A DNA stretch of 64,000 bases from Platanthera guangdongensis. Taxonomy: Eukaryota; Streptophyta; Magnoliopsida; Asparagales; Orchidaceae. The stretch covers positions 66,531,885 through 66,595,884 of the forward strand of contig CM077161.1 of the NCBI GenBank assembly GCA_039583875.1. Reading direction: 5' to 3'. Position numbers and translations under genes: made by a program. Shown here piece by piece: positions 21,724 to 33,027 of this stretch. The notes under the pieces are model-generated. The model had not been told where the DNA came from. It did no database searches and worked only from the letters and a program-made list of their open reading frames with translations. The stretch's first letter is position 1. Each line of letters starts with the position of its first letter.

Positions 21724-22728
21724 TTGGCGGCCGTTGTAGTGTTTGCCATGATCAATACACAGCCTGCAAGGCAAATGCAGCAGCCCGCTCCTATGATGGA
21801 GCAGGTACCTCTTCTAGAGGTTGAGCCAAGAAGAGTGGAGCAGGTAGTAGTGGAGCCGTTGGTGACGAGGAGGGCAACCGAGAGAAAGCTCAAACATGTT
21901 ATGAGCTTTAATCCTCCAGTGTTCTCGGGGTTGGGAACCCCATCTCAAGCTGAAGATTGGCTCTATCGGATAAAGAGAGTCTTGATAGCAACTGAGACGG
22001 AGGAGTGGCAAATGACCACTATAGCTACGCTCCTGTTGGATGGAGACACTAGGCTGTGGTGGGAGGGTTTGGAGATGCATCTTTTGAGAGGAAGACAACT
22101 TACAGACGTCTCAATGGAGGAGTTCTCAAGATTGTTCATGGCTAGGTACCTCCCTTCGACTCAGAGGATAGCTTTGGAGAATGAGTTCCAGAGGTTGGTA
22201 CAAGGAGAGAGTAGCGTGGATGAGTATCTCCACGATTTTACCCGCTTGGGTCGGTACGCTAGCTCCACCATCGCGGATGAGGAGAGTAAGACCAACCGTT
22301 TCTATGAAGGTCTAAGAGATGACTTGAGGCTACTACTCTCGGGGCCGATGACGTAGGGTTTCTTGACCTTGGTCAACACGGCCCGGTCCTTGGAGAAGGA
22401 CATGAAGAATGTTCAAGCGAAGAAAAGCTTGGGTGATAAGAAGTCTGAGTTCAAGGTGCCGACTACATCAAAGTCTGGGCACCGTAAGTTCTTTAAGAAG
22501 GCTAGGACTTCAGGTCCAGCTCCTTCTTCCGGTGCTTCTGGGGCGACTACGGGTCGGACCCCGGGTGCATATTTTAGTTGTGGGAAGCCGGGGCACTTTG
22601 CCCGTGAGAAACTTGTGAAGGGAAGGGCAAGGCGGTGCAGTCGACCGCGTCCCATTATGCTCTGGCTCAACCAAGGGTTTATAATCTTGGCCAACAGGAG
22701 GCCCTCAAACAAGCGGATGTGGTGACAG
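21724..22728 (+). pseudogene. gag: Gyp-E gag
   Basis: Retrotransposon Gag capsid domain: FNPPVFSG, AEDWLYRIKRV, TRLWWEG, EEFSRLFMARYLP, EYLHDFTRLGRYA. A TAG at 22354 lies where a Gln is expected. A zinc knuckle follows (FSCGKPGHFARE, with its last Cys lost), then a one-base frameshift near 22615. The frame ends in a DVVTG-type motif at the candidate splice donor (22729). The true start is unclear; the region from the PBS to 21724 (about 310 bp) has no ORF that I trust. Confidence 0.85.
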
Positions 22729-22804
22729 GTATTGTTTAAATTTATAGCAAGTCAAATTGTTTTATACTTGTTATGTGCATGTTACCTTACCACTACTTGT
22801 TTAG
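22729..22804 (+). other. Candidate intron between Gyp-E gag and protease (76 nt)
   Basis: Begins GTATTG right after GTGACAG and ends CTACTTGTTTAG; T-rich, with an in-frame stop. Removing it joins gag to the protease frame (22805 onward) at the point where intronless Gypsy elements read straight through. The position matches the candidate introns of Gyp-F and Gyp-G. No transcript evidence is available here. Confidence 0.65.
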
Positions 22805-25800
22805 AATTTGTTTTGATTTGTGAGAATCCGGCAAGAGCACTCTTTGATACGAGATCTTCACACTCCTTGTCCGAAGGATTCATATCGCGCATCGGAGTAC
22901 CTTCTTCGATGGTAAAGGACAAGTTGGATATGTTGTTATCGAATGGGTGTTTGATGCGCGCGGATAAAATATACGGTGTTAAGATTCGCATTGGGAATCA
23001 AGAGTTCGATCTGCAAGCGTCGTTACTACCATTGGTGGAGTTCGATGTTTTATTTAGCATGGACTGGCTCTCGGAGCAACAAGCCTATATTGATTACGGT
23101 CACAAGGAAGTCAAGTTGGGAGCAAGTCGTGAGACGACTTTTACGGGCTTGAAAGGGTCGAGCAAGACGTTGATGTCTGCTCTTTAGGTGGTGAAGACTG
23201 TTCATTCTAGTGCAGAGCTATTCTTTACACTAGTGGAGGTTGCGAAGCCGAAGCCTACGTTGGATAGTATTTCAGCGGTATCTGAGTACCCTGATGTGTT
23301 CCCCGCCGATCTTCCTGGAGCCTCGCCTCAACGGGAGATAGATTTCACTATTGAACTAGTGCCAGGTGCGAAGCCTGTGTCACGATTTCCGTATCGGCTA
23401 GCGCTTAAGGAAATGGGGGAGCTGAAGGTGCAACTTCAAGAGTTGTTGGAGCAAGTGTTTGTGCGTCCAAGTTCGTCGCCTTAGAGCGCACCGGTCCTCT
23501 TTGTAAAGAATAAGGACGGGAGTTTGAGACTTTGTATTGATTATCGGGAGTTAAACCAGCTAACGGAAAAGAACAAGTACCCAATCCCAAGGATCAATGA
23601 TCTTTTTGATCAGTTGGTCGGGTCGATGGTGTACTCTAAGTTGGATCTCAAGTCTGGTTACTATCGGTTGAGGATAAGGGAGAGTAATATCCCTAAGTCA
23701 GCATTCAGTATAAGATACGGGAATTACGAGTTTACGGTCATGCCGTTTTGGCTGACCAATGCGCCGTCAGTGTTCATGGATTTGATGAACAGGACCTTTA
23801 GGGAGTACTTGGACCATTTTATGATCGTCTTCATCGACGATATTTTGGTGTACTCGCAGAGTGAGGAAGATCACTTCAGGCATCTTCATTTGGTTTTGGA
23901 GATGCTAAGGAGGACTCAATTGTACGACAAGTTCTCGAAATGCGAGTTTTGGTTGTCCTCAGTGGCGTTCCTCGGTCATATAGTGAGTGGGGAAGGTATT
24001 GTAGTGGATCCGACGAAGATTATTGCGATATGAGAGTGGCCTGAGCTTTCTACGGTAGCGGAAGTCTGGAGCTTTCTGGGGCTTGCCGGCTATTATAGGC
24101 ACTTCGTAGAGAACTTCTCGCGGATAGCGTTACCTCTCACTACTTTGACGAGGAAGGAGCAGAAGTTTATTTGGACGCCGGAGTGTGCGCGAGCTTTTGA
24201 GGAGTTGAAATGTCGGTTGACCACGACACCTGTGTTGAGTTCGCCGAGTGGGACCAAAGGTTATGAGATTTATAGCGATGCTTCGGGCAGTTGTTTGGGT
24301 TACGTGCTACTGCAACATGGAAGCGTTATAGTATATGGCTCAAGACAACTGAAAGTGCAAGAGAGGAATTATCCGGTCCATGACTTGGAGTTAGCGGCCG
24401 TGATTTTTTCCTTGAAGCTGCGGAGACACTACTTGCATGGGTTAAGGGTCGATATCTATACCGATCATAAGAGCCTGAAGTATTTGATTGATCAGAAAGA
24501 TCTGAACATGCGGCAGCGTAGATGGATGGAGTACCTGAGGGACTATGCAATCAAGATCTATTACGTGCCTGGTAAGGGCAATGCGGTGACAGACGCGTTG
24601 AGTCACCGGGCCCCAGCCCATGCCAATTGGCTGTCGGTCCATGACGAGCTGCTGGTTCGGGAGTTGGAGGTGTTGGAGATCTTTTGCGTTGATAAGCAAT
24701 CAAGTGCTGAAGTAGTATTGAATTAGACTGAAGTCCAATATGACCTGGCTGATCGGATTCGGTAGACTTTGGATATGGATGTCCATATGAAGCAACTCAT
24801 GATAGAGGCTCTGGATGGGTCAAATTCCCAATTCGTTGTGGAGGACGAATTACTTTGGAAAGACGATCGTCTGTGCGTCCCAAGCGTGGGCAATATGCGG
24901 GTGGAATTGTTGTACGAGGCGCATCATACCACGTACTCAATTCACCCGGGGAGCACGAAGATGTTCTGCGATGTTAAGAAATTGTTCTGGTGGCCAGGAC
25001 TGAAAAAGGATGTGGCGCTCTACATGGAGAAGTGTCAAACTTGCGCCTTGGTGAAAGCGGAGTGCCAAAAGTTGGGAGGATTCTTGAAGTCTTTGCCTAT
25101 TCCGGAGTGGAAGTTCGACGACATTACTATGGACTTTGTGCATGGGTTGCCAAGGTCGCAAAAGGGGAAAGACGTCATTTGGGTGATCGTAGATCATCTA
25201 ACGAAGGTGTCGTATTTCATTCCGCATAGGAAGGATGATCCGGTTGAGAAATTGGCAAAGCTGTATGTGGATAATATTGTGCGGCTTCATGGTGTGCCCC
25301 GCAGCATCGTGAGTGATCGAGATGAGCGGTTCACGTCCAATGATTGGAGGCTGGTGCAGCAGATGTTGGGAATAAAGCTGAGTTTTAGCACAACCTTTCA
25401 TCCGCAGACGGCTGGTCAGACTGAGAGGGTCAATAGGACAATGGAAGACATGCTTCGCATGTGTGTCCTGGACTTTGGAAAGTAATGGGAAGACCATCTA
25501 TACTTGGTGGAGTTCGCGTACAACAATAGCTACCATGCAAGCATACAAATGATGCCCTTCGAGGCCCTTTATGGTAGAAGGTGTCGCACGCCATTGTTTT
25601 GGTTGGAAACGGGCGAGTCAAAGTTGTACAAACGACTAGAGGTGGAGGATGCTACTTCTTTGATGAGAACCATACGAGAGAGGTTTCTAATCACTCAGGA
25701 CCACTAGGCTAAGTACTATAATGCCAAGCACAGGAACGTGGAGTTCACTGTTAGTGATTGGGTGTACTTGAAGATCAAGCCGTTCAAGGGTGTCTCGCGG

Positions 25801-26181
25801 GTGCGACACTTGAAGAAGCTAAGCCCAAGGTACCTTGGACCGTTTGAGGTTCTGAAGCTGATTGGTGAAGCAGCGTACCGGTTGAAGCTGTCAGTGGAGC
25901 TTAGTGGTCTACATGATGTATTCCATATATCAGTGCTACGGAAGGCGGTGCAAGATCCTACCCAAGTGATCGCGGTCGATCAAGTGCTGGTCGATAATGG
26001 GTTGATGACGAAGGTCAAGCCCGTACGTATTCACGACTAGAAAGTCAAGCGGCTACGCAATAAAGAGATCAGGATGGTCAAGGTCCGTTGGGACAATTGC
26101 GGTCGGGAGGAGCTCTCTTGGGAGCAAGAGCAGACTATTCTTGAGGAGTACCCGAAGTTGTTTTGCTCAGGTACCGTTTAA
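22805..26181 (+). pseudogene. pol: Gyp-E pol (PR-RT-RH-IN-chromodomain)
   Basis: One continuous frame of about 3.4 kb. Protease: ALFDTRSSHSL (catalytic DTG changed to DTR). [10 protein letters not shown] near 23830. RNase H: YSDASGS, DLELAAV, TDHKSL. Integrase: HHCC zinc site (HHTTYSIHPG, CQTCALVKAEC), [17 protein letters not shown]-terminal GPY/chromodomain-like segment to LEEYPKLFCSGTV. Eight stops: TAG at 23185, 23482, 24724, 24763, 25483, 25705 and 26038, TGA at 24031. Each is explained by one C-to-T or G-to-A change. No frameshift was found in pol. Non-functional. Confidence 0.93.
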
Positions 26182-26226
26182 GTTTTATGCTTATCTTTCC
26201 TTTATATAATTTCGTAAACGAAATTA

Positions 26227-26238
26227 TAGGTGGAGAGT
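26227..26238 (+). other. Gyp-E polypurine tract
   Basis: TAGGTGGAGAGT directly before the 3' LTR; purine-rich, in the expected position. Confidence 0.65.
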
Positions 26239-28005
26239 TGTAACGCCCCGAAACTCAAAAGAGCGACGGGAGGCGTTTTGAGCCAAGTTAGGAATTTGGC
26301 AGGGGTCACACGGCCTGGGACACGGGCGTGTCATAGGCCGTGTCCTTGGCGAGTTGTGGCGTGTTTGACACAGTCTGCTATGTTGACATAAGGTCTGCTG
26401 CGTCGACACAGGGCCTGCTGTGTCGACACAGGGCCTGCTGTGTCGACACAGGGCCTGCTGTGTCGACACAGGGCCTGCTGTGTCGACACAGGGCCTGCTG
26501 TGTCGACACAGGGCCTGCTGTGTCGACACAGGGCCTGCTGTGTCGACACAGGTCCTGCTGTGTCGACACAGGGCCTGCTGTGTCGACACAGGGCCTGCTG
26601 TGTCGACACAGGTTGATGAGGAAGAAGAAGTCTAGATTCGGTCACCGGCGGAGCTTCGGAGATCCAAATCGCGAACCGACTTCGGATCTACGAAGGCTAG
26701 GAGAGGGCAGTGCTTTTCGTCCGCTTACATTTCCATGGCACCAAAGAAGAATGCTAGGGTAACGATTCTCTACTTGAGCATGTGAAGCTCTACTTCTTTT
26801 GCATAGGGAAGCCCGCTCTCGCGAGTTTGCGGTGAGTTTGAGGCATTCCTTCAGGTAGACATGAATAGTCCACATTGTGTACATGTAGAGTCCGTAATCA
26901 AGAACGGATATAGGCATGATGTGTGAAGCCTACCCGGACAAGTTGGTTTGGATCGGTGATGTTGCATTGCATAAATGGCCAGAGAAGACTCCGTGCGAAT
27001 GTTTGTTTTTCGGGTTTTCTACGTGGTAGATTGCAACAGGGAGCCTTGGGGATTAACTACAAGGTGCACCCGGAAAACTGGGCAGATGCGTGGTTCTGCC
27101 AACATGGTGGCCTGGGAGCCAAGCTGAACATAACTGGGTTATGTGATTGTATGGGAGATACGAGACTCGAGGAAGCTTGACCCGCGTAGACGACTTACAT
27201 TGACATTGCAGTGTGAGCAACAGGTCAGGCGAAACCGTACCCGATCTATGTGGTTCGGTTAGAGAGACCTAAAGTACGTGGCACTCGCCATTGGCATAGA
27301 TGGAGGGTCTTAGGCAGTGGCCAAAAAGACCAGTTGCTCACGAGATATTGCCGTCCTGGGGGCGGTGGTGAGTCGGCGGACTTTGACCGTGATCACCGAG
27401 AATGTTCCCTGAGAGCACGGGGCATGTGGTCGTGCGTGCCTGCGCCTGTGATGTAGTGTTGTTATATTACTGCTTGGTTATACTAATAAAGTGCAGGGAA
27501 GGAGCATCGCCGCCCCAGGTTTGGGGGCGGGATCGTTATAATTTGGTCAGCATAGCTGACCGTTGCTTTTGTTTGCCACCGTGTGGTGTATTGTTGGTTG
27601 CAGGTGCTGCAGAGCCGAGCAGTAAATAGCGGGCCAAAGCCCAAATCACTGAGTCGGCCCTCGAAGGCCTAATTGGAGTGTTTACCTATTTTATTCATGT
27701 ATGACCGACCTGCATGCCGTGGTTTAGAAAACATGTAACTTGAGAAAAATAATTGTAAGGCTTTAAGGCCAGTACTTGTGTATTTGTACTTCATTCATGT
27801 TGGCTTTGTAGTGGACATTCATGCTAGTGTTGGGTTCTTTATTAATGCAACAATTTTATTTCTTCCGCTAGAATGCTCTATGTAGGATGTTGTTATTGGT
27901 TGGATGGTTTCCATTGAGTAACCACCCGGTCTGTCTATGGTATATGGCGTCGGGCCCCGGCCGGACCTACTGCTATATACTATGTGACAGATAGGGGGTG
28001 TTACA
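26239..28005 (+). repeat. Gyp-E 3' LTR
   Basis: TGTAACGCCCCGAAAC...GGGGGTGTTACA, followed by the TGGCC duplication. Compared with the 5' LTR it lacks about 320 bp between the array and GAAGAAGAAG, and its array is purer. Arrays are prone to unequal exchange and slippage, which may explain both differences. Confidence 0.93.
26391..26612. repeat. 20-bp palindrome array in Gyp-E 3' LTR
   Basis: Eleven consecutive units of TGTGTCGACACAGGGCCTGC from about 26401, almost without change (one GGTCC variant at about 26552). It is more homogeneous than the 5' copy. The flank carries GACACGGGCGTGTC as in the 5' LTR. Confidence 0.95.
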
Positions 28006-28010
28006 TGGCC

Positions 28011-29061
28011 TCTTCTTCATCTTCACTGGAGCTGGATGAAGATTCTGACTCAGATTCACTCCAAGTCTCAACAATAAATCCTCTTTCCTGCTTTTTATAT
28101 TTGCTGGAGGGGGCTTGCTGGAATGTTTCCTGGAGTCTTTCTCTTTCATCTTGTCTTTCTTTTACTTTTCAGGACATTCTGGAAGTATGTACCAAGTTTC
28201 CTGCATCCATAGCAAACTATTTCTTTAGTAGGGGTTTTGTCATACCTTGGCTTATCATCTTTTCTGGAAGATCTTCTCCTGAAATCCTTCCTTGCCATCT
28301 TTTAGAATATCTTAGCCAAGAGACTCAACAGATCTTCATTTTCTAGAGTGGCTTCTACTTTTTCACTTGCTTTGAAAGCAATGCTTTGCTCTTTACTTAC
28401 TGAAGAGGAAGTCCTTTGCTCAGCCTCTTTGGTCTTGATGAGCTGCTCATAAGACTTGAGCTTGCCCAATAAGGTTTCAGTAGAGATCTCATTTAGGCTT
28501 CTGGCTTCCTTGATTGACCAGATCCTAGAGTCTCATGTGCTAGGGAAGTACATAAGAATCTTGTCATTTATCTCTGTTAATGAGATGTCCTTGTCCATAG
28601 TTTTCAGCTCATTGATTATGAGGCTGAGTCTATTATACATATTTGCAACTGACTCTGACTCTTCCTTCTTGAAATTCTCATTCTGAGAGATCAAGTGTAA
28701 TCTCCTATCTTTTCTTTCATCAGCAGTCCAGCTACCATAGCATTTAGAGAGTCCCAAATGGCATTTGCTGAAGTACATTCAGCAACCTTCTGGAATATAT
28801 CATCAGACATAGTTTGGGCCAGACTACTTATTGCTTTAGCATCAGGAATCTTGGCCTTCTTTTGTGCTTCAGTCCACTCAGTGGTTGCACTGCGCTGGTA
28901 CTTGTAGTTTCCACTGGTATTGGGGGACCTGTTAAAATGGGATTATATATGTCTTCATCAATGGAATTCATATAAAGCCTAATCCTTGCCTTCCAAAGTG
29001 CAAACTTATTAAGATTTCATAGGGGAGGTCTGGTGCTTGAATATTCCTTATTTTGTGCCAT
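28011..29061 (-). pseudogene. gag: Cop-B gag, 5' part
   Basis: Starts at the ATG at 29061 (MAQNKEYSST...), followed by a Copia Gag N-terminal pattern (LNKFALWKARIRLYMNSID), the equivalent of the Cop-A segment [19 protein letters not shown]. Stops and frameshifts follow. The only longer open piece (28533-28778) has a Gag helix (ENFKKEESESVANMYNRL). A degraded zinc knuckle is near 28190. It runs into the Gyp-E 3' LTR at 28005; 28006-28010 is the duplicated TGGCC. Confidence 0.85.
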
Positions 29062-29144
29062 GATATAAAAGACAACTAGAGTAGATAAGATCAATCACAG
29101 ATCTTTTGGTTCAGGTGTTAGCATGTATAACCAAGTAACCTGTC

Positions 29145-29156
29145 CCTCTAATACCA
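29145..29156 (-). other. Cop-B primer binding site
   Basis: Minus strand TGGTATTAGAGG, 2 nt inside the 5' LTR. It is a variant of the initiator tRNA-Met site shared with Cop-H. Confidence 0.85.
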
Positions 29157-29256
29157 ATTGAAAGTGAGGGATTGGTCTAACTAACTCTAGAGGGGTGGGG
29201 GGTATGAATAGAGTATTTTAAAAACTTTAATTTGTTTTTACTGCGGATTAAAATAG

Positions 29257-29260
<4 letters not shown>

Positions 29261-29348
<88 letters not shown>
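29261..29348. repeat. (TA)44 microsatellite in Cop-B LTR
   Basis: An 88-bp uninterrupted TA run in the transcribed (R/U5) part of the LTR. The periodic ORFs across it are artefacts. Confidence 0.97.
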
Positions 29349-29351
<3 letters not shown>

Positions 29352-30024
29352 AGAGATATCACAGTACAGAAAATAAACAAGTAAAGCACAACTAGACAAC
29401 ACAAGGTGTTTATAGTGGTTCCCCAATAAACCTGGGTACATCCACTCTTCTACCACCCTTGGAGGAAATCGCTACAGGTTTTTGCTCAGCTGCCCTGCCA
29501 CCACAAGTTTTTGATCAGGTGTCCTGTCACAACAAGATCTATTTTCTAAGGGAGATCGAGCAACCCTTTGAGCTTTTGATCAGGTGCCCAAAAACCAAAC
29601 CCAGTCTTTTGATCAGGTGACTTGAGAACCAAAAAGTTTAACTTTTGAAGGGAGTTATAATCCTGTACACAGTTAAAGAAAATAAAGATGATGTTGTCTT
29701 CTCTGTCTCAAATCTCTAAGAAGACTAGTGGATTTGTTGATGTTGTCAAAGCTCCCCCTAAGTTGTATGAATTTGATCAGGAGTGGAAGCTTTGCTTCAG
29801 GGTATAGGCCTTCAAAGTTGAAAAATTCTTCTTCCAGTAAATGATTCTAAGAGATTGAACTTGTTGGTCTCAGACTGAATATGTGTTACTGGAAGAAAAG
29901 CTTGAAAACAAAAGATGATGAACAAGATGTTTTGTCTATGTCTCTTATTCTCTAATTCAGATTTTCTCTTTCCACTTCTCCTTATTGATTACTGCTTGTC
30001 CTTAGCAATCTTCTGAAAATTTTC

Positions 30025-30036
30025 TTTATATATTGA
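30025..30036 (-). promoter_or_regulatory. TATA box of Cop-B 5' LTR
   Basis: Minus strand CAATATATAAAG, about 250 bp downstream in element sense of the motif cluster. Assigned by sequence and position. Confidence 0.5.
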
Positions 30037-30282
30037 TTGCAGATTCAAAGACATTTGAATTTTAAATTCCTTGAAATCTTCTGCATAATTTCTGGGAGTT
30101 AGAATGATTGATTTTGTCTTGAATGTATTTCCCTAACTGTCCTAGTAAATATGGTAGAGTAATAACTCTGTGAAATCCATAATTAATGCAGCCAGGTAAC
30201 AACCATATTCTTGAGAATATTGAGCATTAATTATCAGAGTATTATTGTCTTAATATTATATAACTTGAAATCAAATTAACAT

Positions 30283-30597
30283 AGTCGAACTGAGACATGC
30301 AGAGAAGTTTTAGTCGAACAGAACCTAAAAGGAGTTAGTCGAACTCAGCAAAGATTTCATCGACCTGAGCTCTAACTTAATCAAACTGAGATAGCACTTC
30401 GTCGAGCTGAACTTCTGATATGAGATCACTGTTCGTCGATCTCAACTAGACTCTCGTCGAGCTTAACTTCTGATATAAGATCACAGTTCATCGATCACAG
30501 CTGGACTTTAGTCGGGCTCAACTTAGAGAAGGAACTCTGAGTTCGTCGATCTGTGATCGACGATCGTCGAGCTGAGTTCAGCTATCGTCGAACGCCT
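30283..30597. repeat. TCGTCGA motif cluster in Cop-B U3 (5' LTR)
   Basis: Repeated TTCGTCGATCT, TCGTCGAGCT and AGTCGAACT motifs, including the overlapping palindromes ATCGACGATCGTCGAGCT near 30557. It has units of about 60 bp. Better preserved than the copy at 10970-11275. Confidence 0.85.
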
Positions 30598-30794
30598 TTT
30601 CTGCATTTTTTAAACTGCCTTGTCACTAAAGTCTTCTTTCTCTGAAGTCTTCTGAAAGTAGGTTCCAACTATCTAACCTCAAGTGACTATCCTTAACCCA
30701 AGGACTAACTTATGACCCTAGATTATACATGTTGGGAGTCATCTTAACAATCCTAATAGTGAACCTAGCCCAAATCACAAGTAGGGTTCCAACA

Positions 30795-31650
30795 GAACTT
30801 ACTTATTTTCTTGGTTTTCAAATTACACAAAGGCATGATGGTATTTTTATTTGTTAATCTAAATATATTCATGATGTTATAAAAAGATTTGGATTTGAAA
30901 ATCTAAAATAAGCTAATACCCCTATGAGTGTCTTTGAAATTAGGAAAAGATGAAAGTGAAATTTCTATAAATCAAACATAAAATAGAGGGATGATAGGAT
31001 CACTTTGGTATTTAACAGTATCTAAACCTGATATTATGTTTGCAGTTTGTTTATGTGCTAGATTTCAGGCTAATCCTAAAGAATCACATTTAAAAGCGTT
31101 TAAATGTATTTTTAGATATCTTATTGTTACATCTAAGCTTGGTTTGTGGTATCCACATAATGATAGTTTTATTTTGCATGGTTATTCAGATTTTGATTAT
31201 GCTGACTGTTCATTAGATCGTAAGAGCACAAGTGGCACTTATCACTTTCTTGGCCGATCACTCATTTCATGGTCGAGTAGGAAACAAAATTATGCTGCCT
31301 TGTCCACCACCGAGGCCGAATATATTGCACTAGGTAGTTATTGTGCACAAGCACTTTGGATGAAACAAACCTTAGAAGACTTTTGAATAAACCACGACAC
31401 TGTTGAACTAAAATGTGATAACAAAAGTACAATTGATTTAACCAACAATCCAGTTCATCACTCTAGGTCCAATCATATAGATGTACTCCATAATTTCATT
31501 AGAGACCACATTAAACAAAATAATGTAAAAGTTAATTTTATAGGAACAGATTCACAGCTTGACGATATTTTCATATAACCATTTCCAGATTCCCGTTTTT
31601 CTTTACTGAGCCTAGAGTTAGGAATCCTGGACATAACAAGCTAATGAATT
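30795..31650 (+). pseudogene. pol: Cop-D pol 3' end (RT end and RNase H)
   Basis: Copia RT palm/connection (ELTYFLGFQI from 30795, immediately after the Cop-B LTR), then IGSLWYLTVSKPDIMFAV, RNase H with [24 protein letters not shown] and KCDNKS, and the terminal HSRSNHIDVLHNFIRDH segment. Stops at about 30865, 30910, 31384 and 31577. Only 30991-31386 is open. Truncated on the left by the Cop-B insertion rather than by loss. Confidence 0.9.
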
Positions 31651-31834
31651 GACATAATAATTAAACGAACAAATTTCTTTTAATAAAAACACAAAAATAT
31701 ATAATTAAATTAACATAATCACCATATTAAGACATAATGTATGAAACAACATTCATAATAGTACACACAACATAGTTCACTAAAAATATTACAATGCTTA
31801 ATGCTCACATAAAAAAAAAGTACACTAAAAAGTA
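31651..31834. other. AT-rich spacer after Cop-D pol
   Basis: Low-complexity A/T-rich sequence between the ends of two convergent coding regions. No gene or motif seen. Confidence 0.5.
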
Positions 31835-33027
31835 CTATCGCCTGGCGTTACTGGCTGTCGCTCGATGATATCTCCAGAAGCCTTTTTTCTTGTCCGAACC
31901 ACAAATATTTCTGCTATCCCCAACACTGGTATCCTCCTGTTCTTCTGTAGAGCTTTGACCGCTGCTCCGTCTCCAATGAGGTCGGCCTAAAGACTCTCGT
32001 AGAGGATCCACAACTGGGTTATCCCACTCAGCAGCCTCCACCAGAGTTGGTTTCAGTTTGAGGATCTTAGTCAAAAATTTAATAAACTTTTGCATTCCTG
32101 TGTGATGTTTTTTCAATTCTCTTTTGTGTTCCTCGAACAACTCTCACAAGTCGTCTAATCCTTCACACAGTGTTCCTCTTGAGAGTGGTGGGTTTCTGAT
32201 CGTTGATACTGGTTCACTACTACGTGTGGAACCAGCTCATGATGAATGGCCACTAGTGTGTATACCATACGCACAAAATATAGAAGGCTCGCAATCATCC
32301 AAATAGAATTCTGGGTCAATCGAACTATATTTTTTATATAGGATAAATTGGATTACTGCTCCAACTGGTAGAGTGTTAAGTTTCTTCCACATCAGATTCT
32401 TAAGTCTAAAAGTGTACTAGATTATAGATAAAATAAAATCCTCCAAGTCAAAAGGCTCCCTCTCCAAGATCATATAAGTCACGTAGCTCAATTGAGTTGT
32501 TATCTTTCTCGTATCCCCGGACTTGAGCAAGATCGTATGTCTCAAAATGTCTTGCACTAATCATGCATCTAGGGTGAGCGTAGACGTGGACTGAATTAGG
32601 GTTTTCATGGAATTTCCATGTAAAACCATATTCAATAAAGTCCAATCCCTGTCCTTTCTATAATTCTCCACAGCATCCAAAATGTTTTCGTGCTCAATTA
32701 AGCCAAATTCTTCTCTTAAATCATAGTGCATTATCTCTACTGTTTGTCCTTGAACTCGAGAACGCACTACACCATTCAATTTTGTGAAATCAGGGTCCAT
32801 TAAGTGATATAAAACTCCCTAATCAACACTGAAGAAAACGTGTCTGGTATTATGACAGACATTATACTTGCCATTGCAAGAAGGTCGTGTATGTGTGCGT
32901 GGCGAGCTAGGTCGAACTCTATCACTTTTCCAACACCAATGTTTGCAGTTTCAGTACCCTGATATGTCTTGTATGTTGAGTGACTAACACTTCTTATGCT
33001 TCTCATAGCCTTAGAACTGGAATCCAT
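31835..33027 (-). pseudogene. Antisense ORF in Cop-D 3' region (env-like/plant-transposon domain)
   Basis: A frameshifted coding region on the strand opposite to Cop-D pol, of about 390 residues when followed across frames. It starts with the ATG at 33027 (MDSSSKAMRSIRSV) and continues FDLARHAHIHDLL, IIPDTFSSVLIREFY, RVQGQTVEIMHYDLREEFGL, VHVYAHPRCMISARHFETYD, LPVGAVIQFILYKKY, ending basic (FWRYHRATASNARR). The LIREFY...VQGQTV...LREEFGL pattern resembles the plant 'putative transposon protein' domain (PF20167-like) and the ORF3 of Cop-B. Upstream is a TATA-like box preceded by GCGATATC palindromes. It could be an antisense accessory ORF, described for some plant LTR elements, or a fragment of a separate inverted insertion. 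Confidence 0.55.

Larger units (their letters stand above)
19305..28005 (+). mobile_element. Gyp-E: decayed Ty3/Gypsy chromovirus (Tekay/Del-like)
   Basis: Two LTRs (2091 and 1767 bp), PBS, gag, protease, RT, RNase H, integrase and chromodomain-like C-terminus on the + strand. The target duplication TGGCC is exact (19300-19304 and 28006-28010). The pol reading frame is continuous from 22805 to 26181 except for eight nonsense codons. The LTRs differ in length and at many sites, so it is older than Cop-A and Gyp-G. Inserted in Cop-B gag. Confidence 0.95.
10796..30794 (-). mobile_element. Cop-B: decayed SIRE-like Copia, broken by Cop-C and Gyp-E
   Basis: Minus-strand Copia with partial 3' LTR (10796-11474), PPT, env-like ORF3 remains, pol, gag, PBS and complete 5' LTR (29159-30794). 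Gyp-E interrupts gag (19305-28005) and Cop-C/Cop-A interrupt the 3' LTR; the rest of that LTR is left of the window. Its right flank (from 30795) is Cop-D RT coding sequence, so it integrated into Cop-D. All its ORFs carry many stops and frameshifts. The env-like ORF between pol and the 3' LTR points to the SIRE/Maximus lineage. Confidence 0.9.
29159..30794 (-). repeat. Cop-B 5' LTR
   Basis: 1636 bp on the minus strand from TGTTGGAACCCTAC (30794) to ...TCACTTTCA (29159). It contains the TCGTCGA cluster (30283-30597), a TATA box (30025-30036), the shared leader block (29409-29450), a (TA)n run and the CCCCCCACCCCTCTAGAG end motif. It is flanked on the right by Cop-D RT. Confidence 0.93.

Noticed and set aside
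26391..26612. CRISPR-like or satellite array
   Set aside because: Units are contiguous without spacers and lie within an LTR duplicated at both ends of a Gypsy element in a plant genome.
29177..29456. ORFs with long Tyr-Ile repeats
   Set aside because: Translation of the (TA)44 microsatellite.
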